From: Halovenus marina
GTDB taxonomy: Archaea > Halobacteriota > Halobacteria > Halobacteriales > Haloarculaceae
Reading direction: 5' to 3'
Length of the DNA stretch: 64,000 nt
Assembly: GCF_051414115.1 (NCBI RefSeq)
Contig: NZ_JBLKNZ010000001.1
Location: 2,914,001 to 2,978,000 of the forward strand
Shown in pieces: positions 45,465 to 55,402 of the stretch. Below the pieces are notes generated by a model that worked only from the letters and a program-made list of their open reading frames with translations, searched no databases and was not told where the DNA came from. The position numbers were made by a program, and so were the translations under genes. The number at the start of each line of letters is the position of its first letter. Position 1 is the stretch's first letter.

Positions 45465-46379
45465 TTATGCGATTTTCTCGTACTGGTCGCCGAGTTTGTC
45501 GGCGGCTTCCTGCATCTGCTCGGTCTCGAACTCGCTGAGGTCCCACTCGACGATTTCCTCGACGCCGTCGGAGCCGAGTTTCGCCGGGACGCCAAACGCG
45601 GCGTCTTCGTGACCGAATTCGCCCTGTAGCGCGACCGAACACGGGAGCACCTCACCGGTATCGTCGAGAATTGCCTCGACGGTGTGGGCGACGCCGCGGG
45701 CCGGGCCCCACTCCGTAGCGCCCTTGCGCTCGATGACGTTCATCGCGCTCTCCTGCAGGTCCGCCAGAATCTCCTCTTTTTCGTCCTCGTCGAAGGAAAG
45801 ATCCTGTCCGTCGACGCGGACCTTCGAGAACACGGGGACCTGTGAGTCGCCGTGCTCGCCGAGGATAGTCGCGTCGACGTTCTGCACGGGGACGTCGAAG
45901 CGCTGGGAGAGCACGTATCGGAACCGTGCCGAGTCGAGTCGGCCGCCGAAGCCGATGACGTGCTCGCGCGGTCGGTCGCCGGACTCGTAGAGGTGCCGGT
46001 TGAGCAGGTCGACCGGGTTCGAGGTCGTCACGGTGATGAACTCGTCGTTGTACTCCGCGAGCGAGGACTGGATATCCTCCATGATCGGGGCGTTGTCGTC
46101 GGCAAGATCGAGTCGGCTGTCGCCGGGCGACCGGGGGAGTCCCGCAGTGATGACGACGACGTCCGATCCTTCCGTGGCGTCGTAGCCGCCCTGTCGAACC
46201 TCAGTGTTCGAGTCGTAGGCGATGCCGTGATTCGCGTCTGCCGCCTGTCCCACCGTTACGTCCTCCTGCTCGGGGATGTCGACGAAGACGAGTTCGTCAG
46301 CGATGTCCCGAAGCGCGATACTGTATCCCGCCGCCGCACCGACGGTGCCTGCCGCACCGATAATGCTTACCTTTGCCAT
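45465..46379 (-). CDS. mdh: Malate dehydrogenase
   Basis: A 304-residue NAD-dependent (S)-malate dehydrogenase of the LDH-like archaeal type, interconverting malate and oxaloacetate in the citric acid cycle. It has the dinucleotide-binding GAAGTVGAAAGYSIAL, VVVITAGLPRSPGDSRLDL (substrate Arg region), NPVDLLN, and the catalytic His in TILGEHGDSQVPVFS. The haloarchaeal enzyme is a salt-dependent tetramer. A GTATGTTTAACC TATA element about 25-30 bases upstream indicates a leaderless mRNA starting at this ATG. Confidence 0.97.
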   Translation of the reverse strand: MAKVSIIGAAGTVGAAAGYSIALRDIADELVFVDIPEQEDVTVGQAADANHGIAYDSNTEVRQGGYDATEGSDVVVITAGLPRSPGDSRLDLADDNAPIMEDIQSSLAEYNDEFITVTTSNPVDLLNRHLYESGDRPREHVIGFGGRLDSARFRYVLSQRFDVPVQNVDATILGEHGDSQVPVFSKVRVDGQDLSFDEDEKEEILADLQESAMNVIERKGATEWGPARGVAHTVEAILDDTGEVLPCSVALQGEFGHEDAAFGVPAKLGSDGVEEIVEWDLSEFETEQMQEAADKLGDQYEKIA

Positions 46380-46509
46380 ACGTGAAACGCATCTCGGGTC
46401 GGGGTTAAACATACCGAAACGCGACTGTCACCGCTGTTTCGATACTCTCTCTATCCAGAATCTATATCCAATCTCGGCTGATCAGATCCGTACTGAGGAC
46501 ACTCGTCGC

Positions 46510-46845
46510 ATGCCATCGAACTTCGTATTTTTGCTACTATCTCAACGAATCGTCCACTCTGTCTTCGCCGGAATTGTCGTCGGAGGTGGTGGATTTGCCG
46601 TCTTGTGGCTTCTCTCAATCATCGGCGGGACGCTCCATCCCGACACGAGACAGGTGTATCTGTACCTCTGGGTCGCACTGACGTTTACATTCTCGCTTGA
46701 GATTCTGAATATCGATATCTTCATTGGAGGATATCTGGAGTTGTTACATATCTCCCTCATTTCGATGAGCGCGATCGTAAGCGCGACCGTCTCACTGTCT
46801 CTCTCTGATGGCGATCCCATCTGGACGGAGTTACACTTCACATAA
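46510..46845 (+). CDS. Hypothetical membrane protein
   Basis: A 111-residue protein with three hydrophobic helices (SVFAGIVVGGGGFAVLWLL; LYLWVALTFTFSLEILNI; LLHISLISMSAIVSATVSL). Codon use is AT-richer than its neighbours, a sign of possible recent acquisition. No family recognised. Confidence 0.6.
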   Translation: MPSNFVFLLLSQRIVHSVFAGIVVGGGGFAVLWLLSIIGGTLHPDTRQVYLYLWVALTFTFSLEILNIDIFIGGYLELLHISLISMSAIVSATVSLSLSDGDPIWTELHFT

Positions 46846-46915
46846 CGACTCTCCGACCTGCCCCACTGATTTCTGTGGCGCAAGTCATTTTGTCGCGCAT
46901 CTGCTCTGTTCGGGT

Positions 46916-47683
46916 ATGAGCGACTTCGACAAGGAAGCCGAGCGCGAGAAACTTCGCGAGAAGTACGAGCGCGACAGTGAGGAGCGTGAGGCGACCGAGC
47001 GGATGAGCGAACTACTCCTGCAGGGGGCGACGATGACGAACGCCCACTGTTCGGAGTGTGGCGACCCCATCTTCCGGTACGACGGACAGGAGTTCTGTGC
47101 GACCTGCGAGCGCGCGGTCGAACGCGATACTGCCGACACGAGCGAGTCAGATGACGCAGACGAATCGACTGCAGCCGATCAGTCCAGCGGGGGAATCGAA
47201 GTGACCAGCCCCGATGACACGCAGGTTCAGTTCGGCGGCGCGTCTCCCGAACAGGACCAGCCCAGTACTGGTGACACAGAACAGGCCGGTGCTGCCGACG
47301 CCGCTTCGAGTGGAAACGGGGCGAGGCTGCCGTCTGCTGACCAGGATACACCGGAAACTGCCGGCGCAGACTCTACAGATGCAGGCCGAACTGCACCGGT
47401 CGACTCGACTGCGAGCGACGACTCACGCACTCGCGAGCGCGCCGATGATACTGACGCGTATCGTGACCTCGACGACCGCGCTCCGCGACGGGAGTCTCCG
47501 ACTGGTGGGGCGACACGACAGTCCCCGACCGATGGTGATGTCGCGACGGCAGAAGCGTCGCTGGTTCGCTCGCTCGTTCGATTCAGCGAGCGGGCCGAAG
47601 CCACAGAGGATCCGCGACAGGCCCGTGACGAACTCGCGGCCGCACGCGAGGCCGCAGAGGCGCTCGCAGCGCTTCGGCGGTAG
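46916..47683 (+). CDS. Sjogren/scleroderma autoantigen 1-family zinc-ribbon protein
   Basis: A 255-residue protein. The N-terminal helix (DKEAEREKLREKYERDSEEREATERMSELLLQGATMTN) precedes a zinc ribbon, AHCSECGDPIFRYDGQEFCATCERA (residues about 43-68), the Sssca1/ZNRD2 signature. A long disordered acidic linker and a C-terminal helical region (LVRSLVRFSERAEATEDPRQARDELAAAREAAEAL) follow. Function in archaea is unknown. Confidence 0.88.
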   Translation: MSDFDKEAEREKLREKYERDSEEREATERMSELLLQGATMTNAHCSECGDPIFRYDGQEFCATCERAVERDTADTSESDDADESTAADQSSGGIEVTSPDDTQVQFGGASPEQDQPSTGDTEQAGAADAASSGNGARLPSADQDTPETAGADSTDAGRTAPVDSTASDDSRTRERADDTDAYRDLDDRAPRRESPTGGATRQSPTDGDVATAEASLVRSLVRFSERAEATEDPRQARDELAAAREAAEALAALRR

Positions 47684-47702
47684 CCCGACGGCATAGTCAA
47701 TT

Positions 47703-50255
47703 CTATCCGCACGTGAAGTCCCCGAACGCGAGGTCGTTGTCCGCTGTCAGCGACGTCTGACTCACACATTCCTGATATACGGTGCCCTGTGCGTCGAGTA
47801 GCCGGACAGTGACGTCGATCTGTTTGTTGTTCCCGCCGTCGAACGTCTCGTCGAACGTCCCAGCCATCGTGATCGTTCTCGGACTCGCACTGAGTTCGTT
47901 CCCGCCGCTGGTCAGGACGAATTCGATCGTTCCGGCCCCGTCTGGCTGAGTCACGTCTCCGCTGACCGCAAATTGACCGATATTCCCGCTTTGCCCTTGG
48001 CTCTGTGTCACTGTCGCCGAGATGTCTGCGAACTGTGGCTCCGCATCCTCGGTCACTGTTACGCTGGCGGTGTCACTGCTGTCGTTACTGCTGACGGTTG
48101 CCGTGTACTCGCCAGCGTCGCCAGTTCCGGTCCCCCAGTCGAGCGTGACCGTTTCGGTCTCACCCGCTGCGACGCTGACCGTTGTGGTGTCTGTCTCGCC
48201 GACGCCACCGATATCGAGGGCTATCTCTGCGTTCTGGACGGCAGTCCCTCCTGTATTGGTGATGTCGGCCGTCACCGAGAGCGTCTCTTCCTCGGCCACG
48301 GGTTCGTTCGTTCCCGTGATGGTGACATCCAGGAACGGCGCTCCGGATTCGATCACATCGACAGTCGTCGCGGCGCTTGCGTCGTCCGTGAACACGCTCA
48401 CGCCGTACTCGCCCGGCCCTCCGCCGAACCCATCGAGCGAGTAGGTGAGTTCTCCCGACCCCGTCTCTCCGGGGTCGAGTTGCAACTGTGTACTCTCTCC
48501 GCTGTTGCCGTCGAACTCCAGTCCGACAGTCTGTGTTCCCGCCTGGTCACCGATGTTCGTCACTTCGTACTGGACTGTGACCGTCCCGTCTTCTTCGACT
48601 GGGCTGTTCGTGCCGGTCACGCTGACGTCGAAGTACGGCCCCGACTCGACGGTGACCGTCTCCGTGCGCATCTTCTGCTCGCCGTCGATCTCGTAGTACA
48701 GCGTTATCGTGACCGTCTCGCCGATCATCCCGGTGTCGAATTCGGCCAGCGTACCCGTGGTGACGTCACCGCTCGCGACGACTTCGTTTGTATCGAGCGA
48801 GTACTGTGTTCCGTCGATATTGAGTCCGTTCTTGTTCCCTTTCTTATTTATCGAACCACCGCCGCCGAATGTGAGTTCACTGCTCCCTTTATTCTCAACC
48901 ACTGTCGCGCCCGAACTCGTCCCGTTGAGCGCGATCCCAGTCACGGTCACGTCGCTGCTTTGCGTGTTCTTGACGTCGAACTGCACGATATTCCCGTTGC
49001 TCCCCGGACGGCCGTTGAATATCCTGATATCCGGTTCGACGATGGACACGGTCGCCGTTTTGCTCTCGTTTGCGCTCGCCACTGTGATCTCTCCCGTTCC
49101 TGCCGGAGTCGCTCCCGTCTGCCAGCGAAGGTCCGTGTCGACGCTCATCCCCCGGCCGAGTGTGATCTGTTCGCTGTCGACGGTCGTCCCGTCGAAGTCC
49201 TCGAGCTCGACCGTCTGTGTGTCCGTGCTACTTCCGGTGTTTTCGATCGTCGCAGAGACCACGACCTCGTCGCCGCGGGTGACCGGCGAGTTCGTTCCCG
49301 TAATGTTGACCGCGAAAAACGGTGGGCTGACCGACACCTGACGCGTCGTCGTCGCCGTCTCGCCCCTGTCGTCAGTCACCGTCAGCGTCACCTCGTAGGT
49401 GTCAAACGCTGAGAAACTGTGCGTGACCGTCTCGGCAGTGGTCGTCTCGGTGCTCCCGTCGTCGAAGTCCCACTGATACTCCACGATGTTCCCCTGTGGC
49501 GACTCGGATCCGGAGGCGTCGAACGCTGTCGACTCGCCCACTCCCGGGTTCGTCGGATTGGTGGTGAACGACGCGATTGGTGTGGGATTCGCCACGGTGA
49601 TCAACTTCGTTCTGCTCGCGGTGCGACCGCCACTCGTCTCGATGGTCAGCGTCACGTCGTAGGTGCCGTTGTCGTCGTAGCTGTGCGTCACGACTTCACC
49701 GCTTGCTGTCGTCCCGTCGCCAAAAGTCCACTCGTAACTCGTTATTTCGCCCTCCTGCGAGACACTTGCGGATGCGTCGAACTCGATCGTATCCAGCGTC
49801 GTCGGGTTCGTCGCGTTCGTCTCGAAGCGCGCCGCGAGCGTCTCTTCGACGGCGACTGTCGTCCGGTCCAGTATCGCGTTCGACGGCGTGTGAACGACCA
49901 GAATCTCCATTCGGTCACCGGCGAGTCCGTGACTCCGGTACCACTTGTCCCCGGATTCGAAGTGGCTGTCGTCTGTCCCGCGAAGCTGCGTGAACGATTC
50001 GAGCCCGTAGCGCTCTCTCCTATCGGTCCGGAGAATCACATCTAGCTCCGTGATATCGATAGCTTCCCCGCCAGCGTGCCTGATCGTGACGTTCTGTGAG
50101 GTTACCTCGGCGTCGACGGTCAGTCTGGGCTCTCGCTCCTCACTCGTCACGTTTCCGATCAGCACGACTCCGACGAGCGTCATGAGGACGACGACGACGG
50201 CCGTGAGCAGTATCATCCCGATCACTTCCGATTGAGACCGGTTCGCGCCCGTCAT
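47703..50255 (-). CDS. Large pilin-like surface protein with PKD and CARDB repeats
   Basis: An 850-residue protein. It has an N-terminal prepilin-type sequence (NRSQSEVIGMILLTAVVVVL), a globular domain to about 140, two PKD domains (about 140-222 and 226-310, with YEWTFGDGT and YQWDFDDGS), then three related CARDB/Ig-like repeats each opening TGTN-S/E-PV (about 315, 545, 645). The C-terminal domain ends with a Cys pair. Several NxS/T sites suggest glycosylation. It would be anchored by the pilin helix and project outward as an adhesin. It sits 37 bases after another pilin-like gene and is probably cotranscribed. Confidence 0.85.
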   Translation of the reverse strand: MTGANRSQSEVIGMILLTAVVVVLMTLVGVVLIGNVTSEEREPRLTVDAEVTSQNVTIRHAGGEAIDITELDVILRTDRRERYGLESFTQLRGTDDSHFESGDKWYRSHGLAGDRMEILVVHTPSNAILDRTTVAVEETLAARFETNATNPTTLDTIEFDASASVSQEGEITSYEWTFGDGTTASGEVVTHSYDDNGTYDVTLTIETSGGRTASRTKLITVANPTPIASFTTNPTNPGVGESTAFDASGSESPQGNIVEYQWDFDDGSTETTTAETVTHSFSAFDTYEVTLTVTDDRGETATTTRQVSVSPPFFAVNITGTNSPVTRGDEVVVSATIENTGSSTDTQTVELEDFDGTTVDSEQITLGRGMSVDTDLRWQTGATPAGTGEITVASANESKTATVSIVEPDIRIFNGRPGSNGNIVQFDVKNTQSSDVTVTGIALNGTSSGATVVENKGSSELTFGGGGSINKKGNKNGLNIDGTQYSLDTNEVVASGDVTTGTLAEFDTGMIGETVTITLYYEIDGEQKMRTETVTVESGPYFDVSVTGTNSPVEEDGTVTVQYEVTNIGDQAGTQTVGLEFDGNSGESTQLQLDPGETGSGELTYSLDGFGGGPGEYGVSVFTDDASAATTVDVIESGAPFLDVTITGTNEPVAEEETLSVTADITNTGGTAVQNAEIALDIGGVGETDTTTVSVAAGETETVTLDWGTGTGDAGEYTATVSSNDSSDTASVTVTEDAEPQFADISATVTQSQGQSGNIGQFAVSGDVTQPDGAGTIEFVLTSGGNELSASPRTITMAGTFDETFDGGNNKQIDVTVRLLDAQGTVYQECVSQTSLTADNDLAFGDFTCG

Positions 50256-50298
50256 GGTCACGCGCCCTCGGTCCGTGAGTCAGTCGTCCCGGTCATTT

Positions 50299-51531
50299 TC
50301 ACCTGTTGTCGAAGTCGCTCCCGATGAAGTACGTCGCCGTCTGTCCGGTCTCGAACCGGAATTCGAGGACGAACCACTGCTGCTGTGCGTTGAGGTTCTC
50401 GCTGAACACGAGTTCGACTGTCTGGGTGTCGTCTCCGGGCAGTTCGATGTTCGGGTTCAGGTCCTCGAACGACCCCGGGATCACCCACGGGCTGTTGCTC
50501 GCTCGGTTCTGTCCGTTGACTCGCACCTGGTCGAGTTCCGGGTCGATCCTGTCGTAGAAGGCGATCCGACCGCGGCTGAAGCTGTTGTTCTGGCCCGCGT
50601 CTGCGTTGTTTCTGAACGTCGCCGTCACGGTGTTTCCTTGCCAGTCCGCCGCGACGAGTTCGATATCGCCCGGCGCTGCCGGGTTGATCTCCAGAATGTC
50701 GTCGCCTCGGCCGCCGCCAATCGGCGTTCTGTCCATCCCAACCGGAGCGTACTCCAGTTCGTAGGTTCCCTGTAGATCAAGTTCGAGTTCGCCGTTTTGC
50801 ACCGTGATGTCCGTCTCGTCGAGGTTGTTGTTTTGCTCGATTTCGTCTGCCAGCAACTCCTCCCAGTCGGCCTCGCTGAGTTCCGTCCCGAGCGTGATCG
50901 TCGGGTCGTCTACCTCCTGCGTTTCGAGGACGCCCGGGATCGGTTCGATCGAGGCGGCCTGTCCGCCGCTCTCGAAGTACGACCTGTGTATCGGGATCAG
51001 ACTGATCACGTCGCCCTGCAGCAGTCGCTGATTCGAGAGTGGCACCGTTGCATCCCCGTAGTCGCTGTAGACGACCGTGTTCTCGTATCGGACCGTTCCG
51101 TGCTCGTCGAACTCCGTGTAGTCCGGTGTGTACTCGATGAAGCGATTCGCTGGCTCGAACCGCTCGAACAGGTCCGGCAGGGTCTGTGTCTGCCCATCGA
51201 CCGTCACCTCTGCCGCTATCGTTTTGTTGTCCGTCGTCCGTAAGGTACCCGACGGATCGGGCGGATTGACGGCGATCACTCGACTGGGAAACTCCGTGCC
51301 GAGTTTCACCGTCGTGAACCGGTCTTCGCCCGTCGTTTTCGCCTGCAGCGTCTCGCTCCGGAGTTGCACCATGTCACGCTGGGCGTCCTGATAGTGATTG
51401 AACTCGATCTCCTGATTTTGGTCCGGAACGACGAATGCCTGATACACCGCAAACAGGATGATGATCATCCCGAACAGTAGCACTGCACCGATCTGTATCG
51501 ACTGCGCCCGGGTATCTGGCCGAAGATCCAT
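50299..51531 (-). CDS. Pilin-like secreted protein (DUF7289-like)
   Basis: A 410-residue protein. N-terminal DTRAQSIQIGAVLLFGMIII with a Q-x-IGAVLLFG pilin helix marks it as a type IV pilin-like membrane-anchored surface protein; this opening is characteristic of DUF7289-type haloarchaeal proteins. The ectodomain is beta-rich and Asn/Asp/Gln-rich. First gene of the pilus/adhesin operon. AATACTTAAA (51561-51570) gives a TATA box about 30 bases before the ATG. Confidence 0.8.
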   Translation of the reverse strand: MDLRPDTRAQSIQIGAVLLFGMIIILFAVYQAFVVPDQNQEIEFNHYQDAQRDMVQLRSETLQAKTTGEDRFTTVKLGTEFPSRVIAVNPPDPSGTLRTTDNKTIAAEVTVDGQTQTLPDLFERFEPANRFIEYTPDYTEFDEHGTVRYENTVVYSDYGDATVPLSNQRLLQGDVISLIPIHRSYFESGGQAASIEPIPGVLETQEVDDPTITLGTELSEADWEELLADEIEQNNNLDETDITVQNGELELDLQGTYELEYAPVGMDRTPIGGGRGDDILEINPAAPGDIELVAADWQGNTVTATFRNNADAGQNNSFSRGRIAFYDRIDPELDQVRVNGQNRASNSPWVIPGSFEDLNPNIELPGDDTQTVELVFSENLNAQQQWFVLEFRFETGQTATYFIGSDFDNR

Positions 51532-51622
51532 CGAGAGTATATCTCTCTTGTCGGGTTTGAAATACTTAAAGCGCGGGGAAAATCCGGCCGGTTTCGGCAC
51601 TGATCCTCGCGACCGTTTCAAC

Positions 51623-54112
51623 TCAACTCGAATAGGAACTCGAAACGACCTCCCGGATGCGGTCGGCGGTCACCTCGCCGACGCCCTCCACTGCGAGTAA
51701 CTCCTCCTTCTCGGCGGTCATCACGGCCTCGACGCTACCGAGCGATTCGAGCAGCGCCCGAGCGGTCACCGGCCCGACTTCGGCGATAGAGGCGACGACG
51801 TACTCCTGCTGTTCGGTGAGCGTCTTCGACTGCTTCTCACCGTGAACGCTCACTTCTCGGTCGTCGCGTTCCTGTTCGCGCTCCGCGATGACTTCCAGCA
51901 GATCTGCTGTCTCCTCCTCGCCCGCAGTCTGCATCACGCTCGCGCCGAAATCCACCGCGAGCGACGCGAGCGCGCCGCCGATTGCCTTTGGATGGACGTT
52001 TCGCTTCCCGTAGAGGTTCTCGCCTTCGAGGATCACCACCGGACGGCCGTAGTGACGGGCCGCGTCGCCCACCTGCTCGAACAGCGACCGGTCGCCGCCG
52101 GTCAGCGTATCCAGAAAGTCCTCGACGCTCTTTCGCTCGACGACCACCCGGTCCGAGAGCACGTAATCGCCCACTTCGAGCGTCTCTAGACGCGTCTCGA
52201 CGCCCGAGCGCGTCGACAGATCCCGCGGAATCGCGGCGTCGAGTTCCCGCTGGTCGACGACGATTTCGACTTCGTCCTCGCCCTCCGCCGTCGCGACGAC
52301 GGCCTCTCCATCCTGTCGCTCGGAACCGCTCTCTCCATTCTGCCGTTCCGAATCGCCGTCCCCTGATTCGCTCTCCTCCTCTGAGGAGGACGCGCCGCCA
52401 GCGAACGCATCGAGTCCGGCCTGCCCATCGGATTCGTCCGGTTTTCCGTCCGTGGATTCCCCCTCCCGAGCCGACCCCTCTCCGGTTTCCCCTCCGTCAC
52501 CGTCGGCGCTCACGGCCTCCTCTGGAACACCGTCGAGTGCGACCTGCTCCCCAAGTTTCCCCTCGATGGTTCCGGCGGCGTCTTTCAGCCCTCGGAGTTG
52601 CTGTTCCATCTTCTTTTCGTCCTGTCTGGCCTTCCAGAAGTACGCCTCGTCGCGGGTGTCCTCCGCGAGCAAGACGACGACCCGCCCCTCGGTCTGACGG
52701 CCGGTTCGACCCTTCCGCTGGATCGACCGGATCGCAGTCGGCACGGGTTCGTAAAAGAGGACCAGATCCACCTCCGGCACGTCCAGCCCTTCCTCTGCGA
52801 CTGACGTGGAGACGAGTACCTCGAACTCGCCCGCCCGAAACCGCTCCAGCGTGTCCTGCTGTTCGGTCTGGGTCATCCCCTCGCTGCCGTCAGTGTCCGA
52901 CTGCCCGACGAAGCGCTCGACGGTGAAGTGATCGCCCAAAAACTCGGTCAGCGCCTCGGCGGTATCCCGGGACTCAGTGAAGACGATGACGCGCTCGCCG
53001 TCGTTGATCCCGAGCGTCTCCGCGATGAGCATCCGCGCGCGCCGGTACTTCGGGTGGAGACCGTCGTACTCCTCGGCGAGTCTGACCGCGCGCTGTACGT
53101 TCGGGTCCGAGACCATGCGCTGGTCGGCCTTCGAGGCTCCCGACGACCGGGCGGCCTCGCGCTGGCGGTCCATGTACTGCTCGAAGGACTCGACGCTCTG
53201 TGTCTCGACGTAGGTTACCGCGGTTCTGAGCTTTCGCACCTCCGCGAGGAGACTCATCCCCTGGTAGCCCTCCGACTGGTCGTCGTCCATCAACCCCCGG
53301 ACGCGGCCCTGAATCTTCTGGATCTCTCGCTCGGAGAGACTGGGGTCGGTGCGACCGGTGACGCCCAGTTCCTTCAGACTTGTCAGTCGCTCCGTGATGA
53401 CCTCCTGAATCAAATCCCGAATTTCCTCGACTGTCTCGGGCAACTCGACGCGCTTCCACTCGACGCTCGTCTCGTGGGTGTACTCGCTCACGTCGGCGTC
53501 GGATTCGGTCATCACCTCGACGTTGTCGATGCCGAGGTTCGCACAGACTTGCAGGATTGCCTCCTCGTCGTCGCCGGGCGAAGCGCTCATCCCCGTCACG
53601 AGCGGGTCGGCGGCGTCCTCGTGATAGCGCTCTGCGATGTAGTTGTAGGCGTACTCGCCAGTCGCGCGGTGACACTCGTCGAACGTGCAGTGTGTCACCG
53701 ACGCAAGCGAGATTCGGTTGCCGACCAGGTCGTTCTCGACGACCTGTGGGGTGGCGATCACGACCTGCGCGTCCGCCCAGAGTTCGCCGCGCTCGGCGGG
53801 GCGCACCTCGCCGGTGAAGACCACTATCTCGTCGTCGGGAATCGAAAGTGCCTCACGGTAGAAGTCGGCGTGCTGGGTGACGAGTGGCTTCGTCGGCGCG
53901 AGCAGGAGTGCTTTGCCGCCAGTTTCGTACAGTCGGTGGGCTGTCACCAGCAGCGAAATCGCCGTCTTGCCGAGTCCGGTCGGGAGACAGACGAGCGTGT
54001 GTGCCGACAGCGCCGACTCGGCCAGTTGGGTCTGGTACTCCCGACGTTCGAGCAACCCGGTCGTGACCAGCGACCGGTCGATGGTCTCGTCGTCCGTTCC
54101 GGTCGTCGCCAT
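51623..54112 (-). CDS. hef: Hef-type helicase-nuclease
   Basis: An 829-residue archaeal FANCM/XPF homologue acting on stalled forks. The SF2 helicase half has Walker A LPTGLGKT (about 43-50), DECH (145-148), and motifs V/VI STSVAEEGLDVPEVDLVLFYEP and QRKGRTGR. A Glu/Ser/Gly-rich linker (about 540-610) follows. The ERCC4 nuclease half keeps EIVVDQRE and VVVERKSVEDFLDTL (GDX..ERKxxxD), and tandem helix-hairpin-helix motifs close the protein (VGPVTARALLESLG; VEGVGEVTADRI). All catalytic residues appear intact. In haloarchaea Hef is important when homologous recombination is absent. Confidence 0.96.
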   Translation of the reverse strand: MATTGTDDETIDRSLVTTGLLERREYQTQLAESALSAHTLVCLPTGLGKTAISLLVTAHRLYETGGKALLLAPTKPLVTQHADFYREALSIPDDEIVVFTGEVRPAERGELWADAQVVIATPQVVENDLVGNRISLASVTHCTFDECHRATGEYAYNYIAERYHEDAADPLVTGMSASPGDDEEAILQVCANLGIDNVEVMTESDADVSEYTHETSVEWKRVELPETVEEIRDLIQEVITERLTSLKELGVTGRTDPSLSEREIQKIQGRVRGLMDDDQSEGYQGMSLLAEVRKLRTAVTYVETQSVESFEQYMDRQREAARSSGASKADQRMVSDPNVQRAVRLAEEYDGLHPKYRRARMLIAETLGINDGERVIVFTESRDTAEALTEFLGDHFTVERFVGQSDTDGSEGMTQTEQQDTLERFRAGEFEVLVSTSVAEEGLDVPEVDLVLFYEPVPTAIRSIQRKGRTGRQTEGRVVVLLAEDTRDEAYFWKARQDEKKMEQQLRGLKDAAGTIEGKLGEQVALDGVPEEAVSADGDGGETGEGSAREGESTDGKPDESDGQAGLDAFAGGASSSEEESESGDGDSERQNGESGSERQDGEAVVATAEGEDEVEIVVDQRELDAAIPRDLSTRSGVETRLETLEVGDYVLSDRVVVERKSVEDFLDTLTGGDRSLFEQVGDAARHYGRPVVILEGENLYGKRNVHPKAIGGALASLAVDFGASVMQTAGEEETADLLEVIAEREQERDDREVSVHGEKQSKTLTEQQEYVVASIAEVGPVTARALLESLGSVEAVMTAEKEELLAVEGVGEVTADRIREVVSSSYSS

Positions 54113-54252
54113 TCACTGTTCCTTGCGCGTCCCCGCGGTTAAGCGTTCGTGTAGCAGGGTGAAAGTGATTGGTGGTTCCGCAACAGTGAAGACAACGACT
54201 CGGGTTATATTGCAAAAGGTATTTTGTTGTGTGTATATCCATACTGAATCAT

Positions 54253-54640
54253 ATGACGGGGGAACGACCATATTTTGCCTATGTGTTGGCCGCAATCGGG
54301 GTTACTCATCGGACTCATCATTCCGATGCTACTCAAACAAACCCTGGATGAGACTATCATCGTCGCACTGTCAATTGCTGGCGGAGTGACGTTTTGTGGT
54401 GCGTTATGGTACGGCGATCTTCGGAAAAACCGTGAGAATCGCGACGACCAGCTTGTCAAGATCCACCATCGTGCGGGGTGGAACGGACTTTGGGCGGTAG
54501 TTGTTCTTTTGGTTACTTCGATATTTGTTTTTGAAAACACAGCATGGGAAATACAATTTTCTGAGGTTGATCTCTATATACTGCTTGCAGGCGTCTTCAC
54601 CCAGGTGATTTCTGTGGAATGGTACAAGTGGATATTGTAG
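54253..54640 (+). pseudogene. Small membrane protein gene with probable frameshift
   Basis: The open frame 54281-54640 encodes about 119 residues with helices GLLIGLIIPMLL, IIVALSIAGGVTFCGALWY, LWAVVVLLVTSIFVF and a C-terminal one. Its start (MCWPQS) looks unnatural. The other frame from ATG 54253 reads MTGERPYFAYVLAAIG. Removing one G from GGGG (54298-54301) joins this smoothly to LLIGLII, giving a normal first membrane helix. So a one-base indel is likely, either a real mutation, sequencing error or recoding. The region (54160-54720) is AT-rich. No family recognised. Confidence 0.5.
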
Positions 54641-54795
54641 ACAAACTCCCAACAGACGTGAACAGGAACGATACGATTCAACTCACGAATTGGCTTATGA
54701 ATTAACGGCTTTCCTCATCTGTTGTGGCCGCGTTGGGGCTCCTGAACCGGACAGAAAACATAATGGTTCTTCACGGTGTATGGTACCGTGGACCT

Positions 54796-55389
54796 ATGAG
54801 CAAAGACATTCTCATGATCGTCGGAGATTTCGGAGAGGACTACGAGATAATGGTGCCGTTTCAGGCACTGGAGATGGTCGGGCACAACGTCCACGCGGTG
54901 TGTCCGAACAAGGAGGCAGGCGAGACGATCAAGACGGCGATTCACGACTTCCGTGGCGACCAGACCTATCTCGAAGAGCGCGGCCACAACTTCGAGTTGA
55001 CCGCGACGATGGACGAGGTGGATCCGACAGAGTACGACGCGCTGTGTGTCCCCGGCGGGCGCGCGCCCGAGTACCTCCGCACCTACGACGAGGTCATCGA
55101 GGCCGTCCAGCACTTCTTCGAGGCGAACAAACCCGTCGCGTCGATCTGCCACGGCCCGCAGATTCTCGCCGCGGCGGGGGTTCTCGACGGCTACGAGATG
55201 ACCGCCTATCCTGCGGTTCGCGCCGAAGTCGAGGCCGCTGGCTGTTCCTGGGTCGACGGGGTCGTCCGCGACCGAAACCTCGTGACCGGACAGGCCTGGC
55301 CGGACCACCCCGAATGGCTTGCCGAGTTCCTCGACCTGCTCGGTGATGAAATCGTCCACGGCGACCCGGCGGTTGCGGCCGACGACTGA
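54796..55389 (+). CDS. DJ-1/PfpI-family protein
   Basis: A 197-residue class I glutamine amidotransferase-like protein. The nucleophile elbow SICHGPQILAAAG carries the conserved Cys-His, with CVPGGRAPEYLR before it and the acidic DFGEDYEI near the N-terminus (Glu for cysteine activation). Family members include proteases, glyoxalases/deglycases and stress chaperones; activity cannot be decided from sequence. The ATG at 54796 lies behind an rRNA-unlike promoter region. Confidence 0.9.
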   Translation: MSKDILMIVGDFGEDYEIMVPFQALEMVGHNVHAVCPNKEAGETIKTAIHDFRGDQTYLEERGHNFELTATMDEVDPTEYDALCVPGGRAPEYLRTYDEVIEAVQHFFEANKPVASICHGPQILAAAGVLDGYEMTAYPAVRAEVEAAGCSWVDGVVRDRNLVTGQAWPDHPEWLAEFLDLLGDEIVHGDPAVAADD

Positions 55390-55402
55390 GCGACGGCGAT
55401 TC

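Noticed and set aside
47973..49412. Plus-strand 479-codon open frame opposite the PKD/CARDB surface protein
   Set aside because: Antisense shadow; Arg/Cys/His-rich with no domains, while the minus-strand frame shows pilin, PKD and CARDB features.
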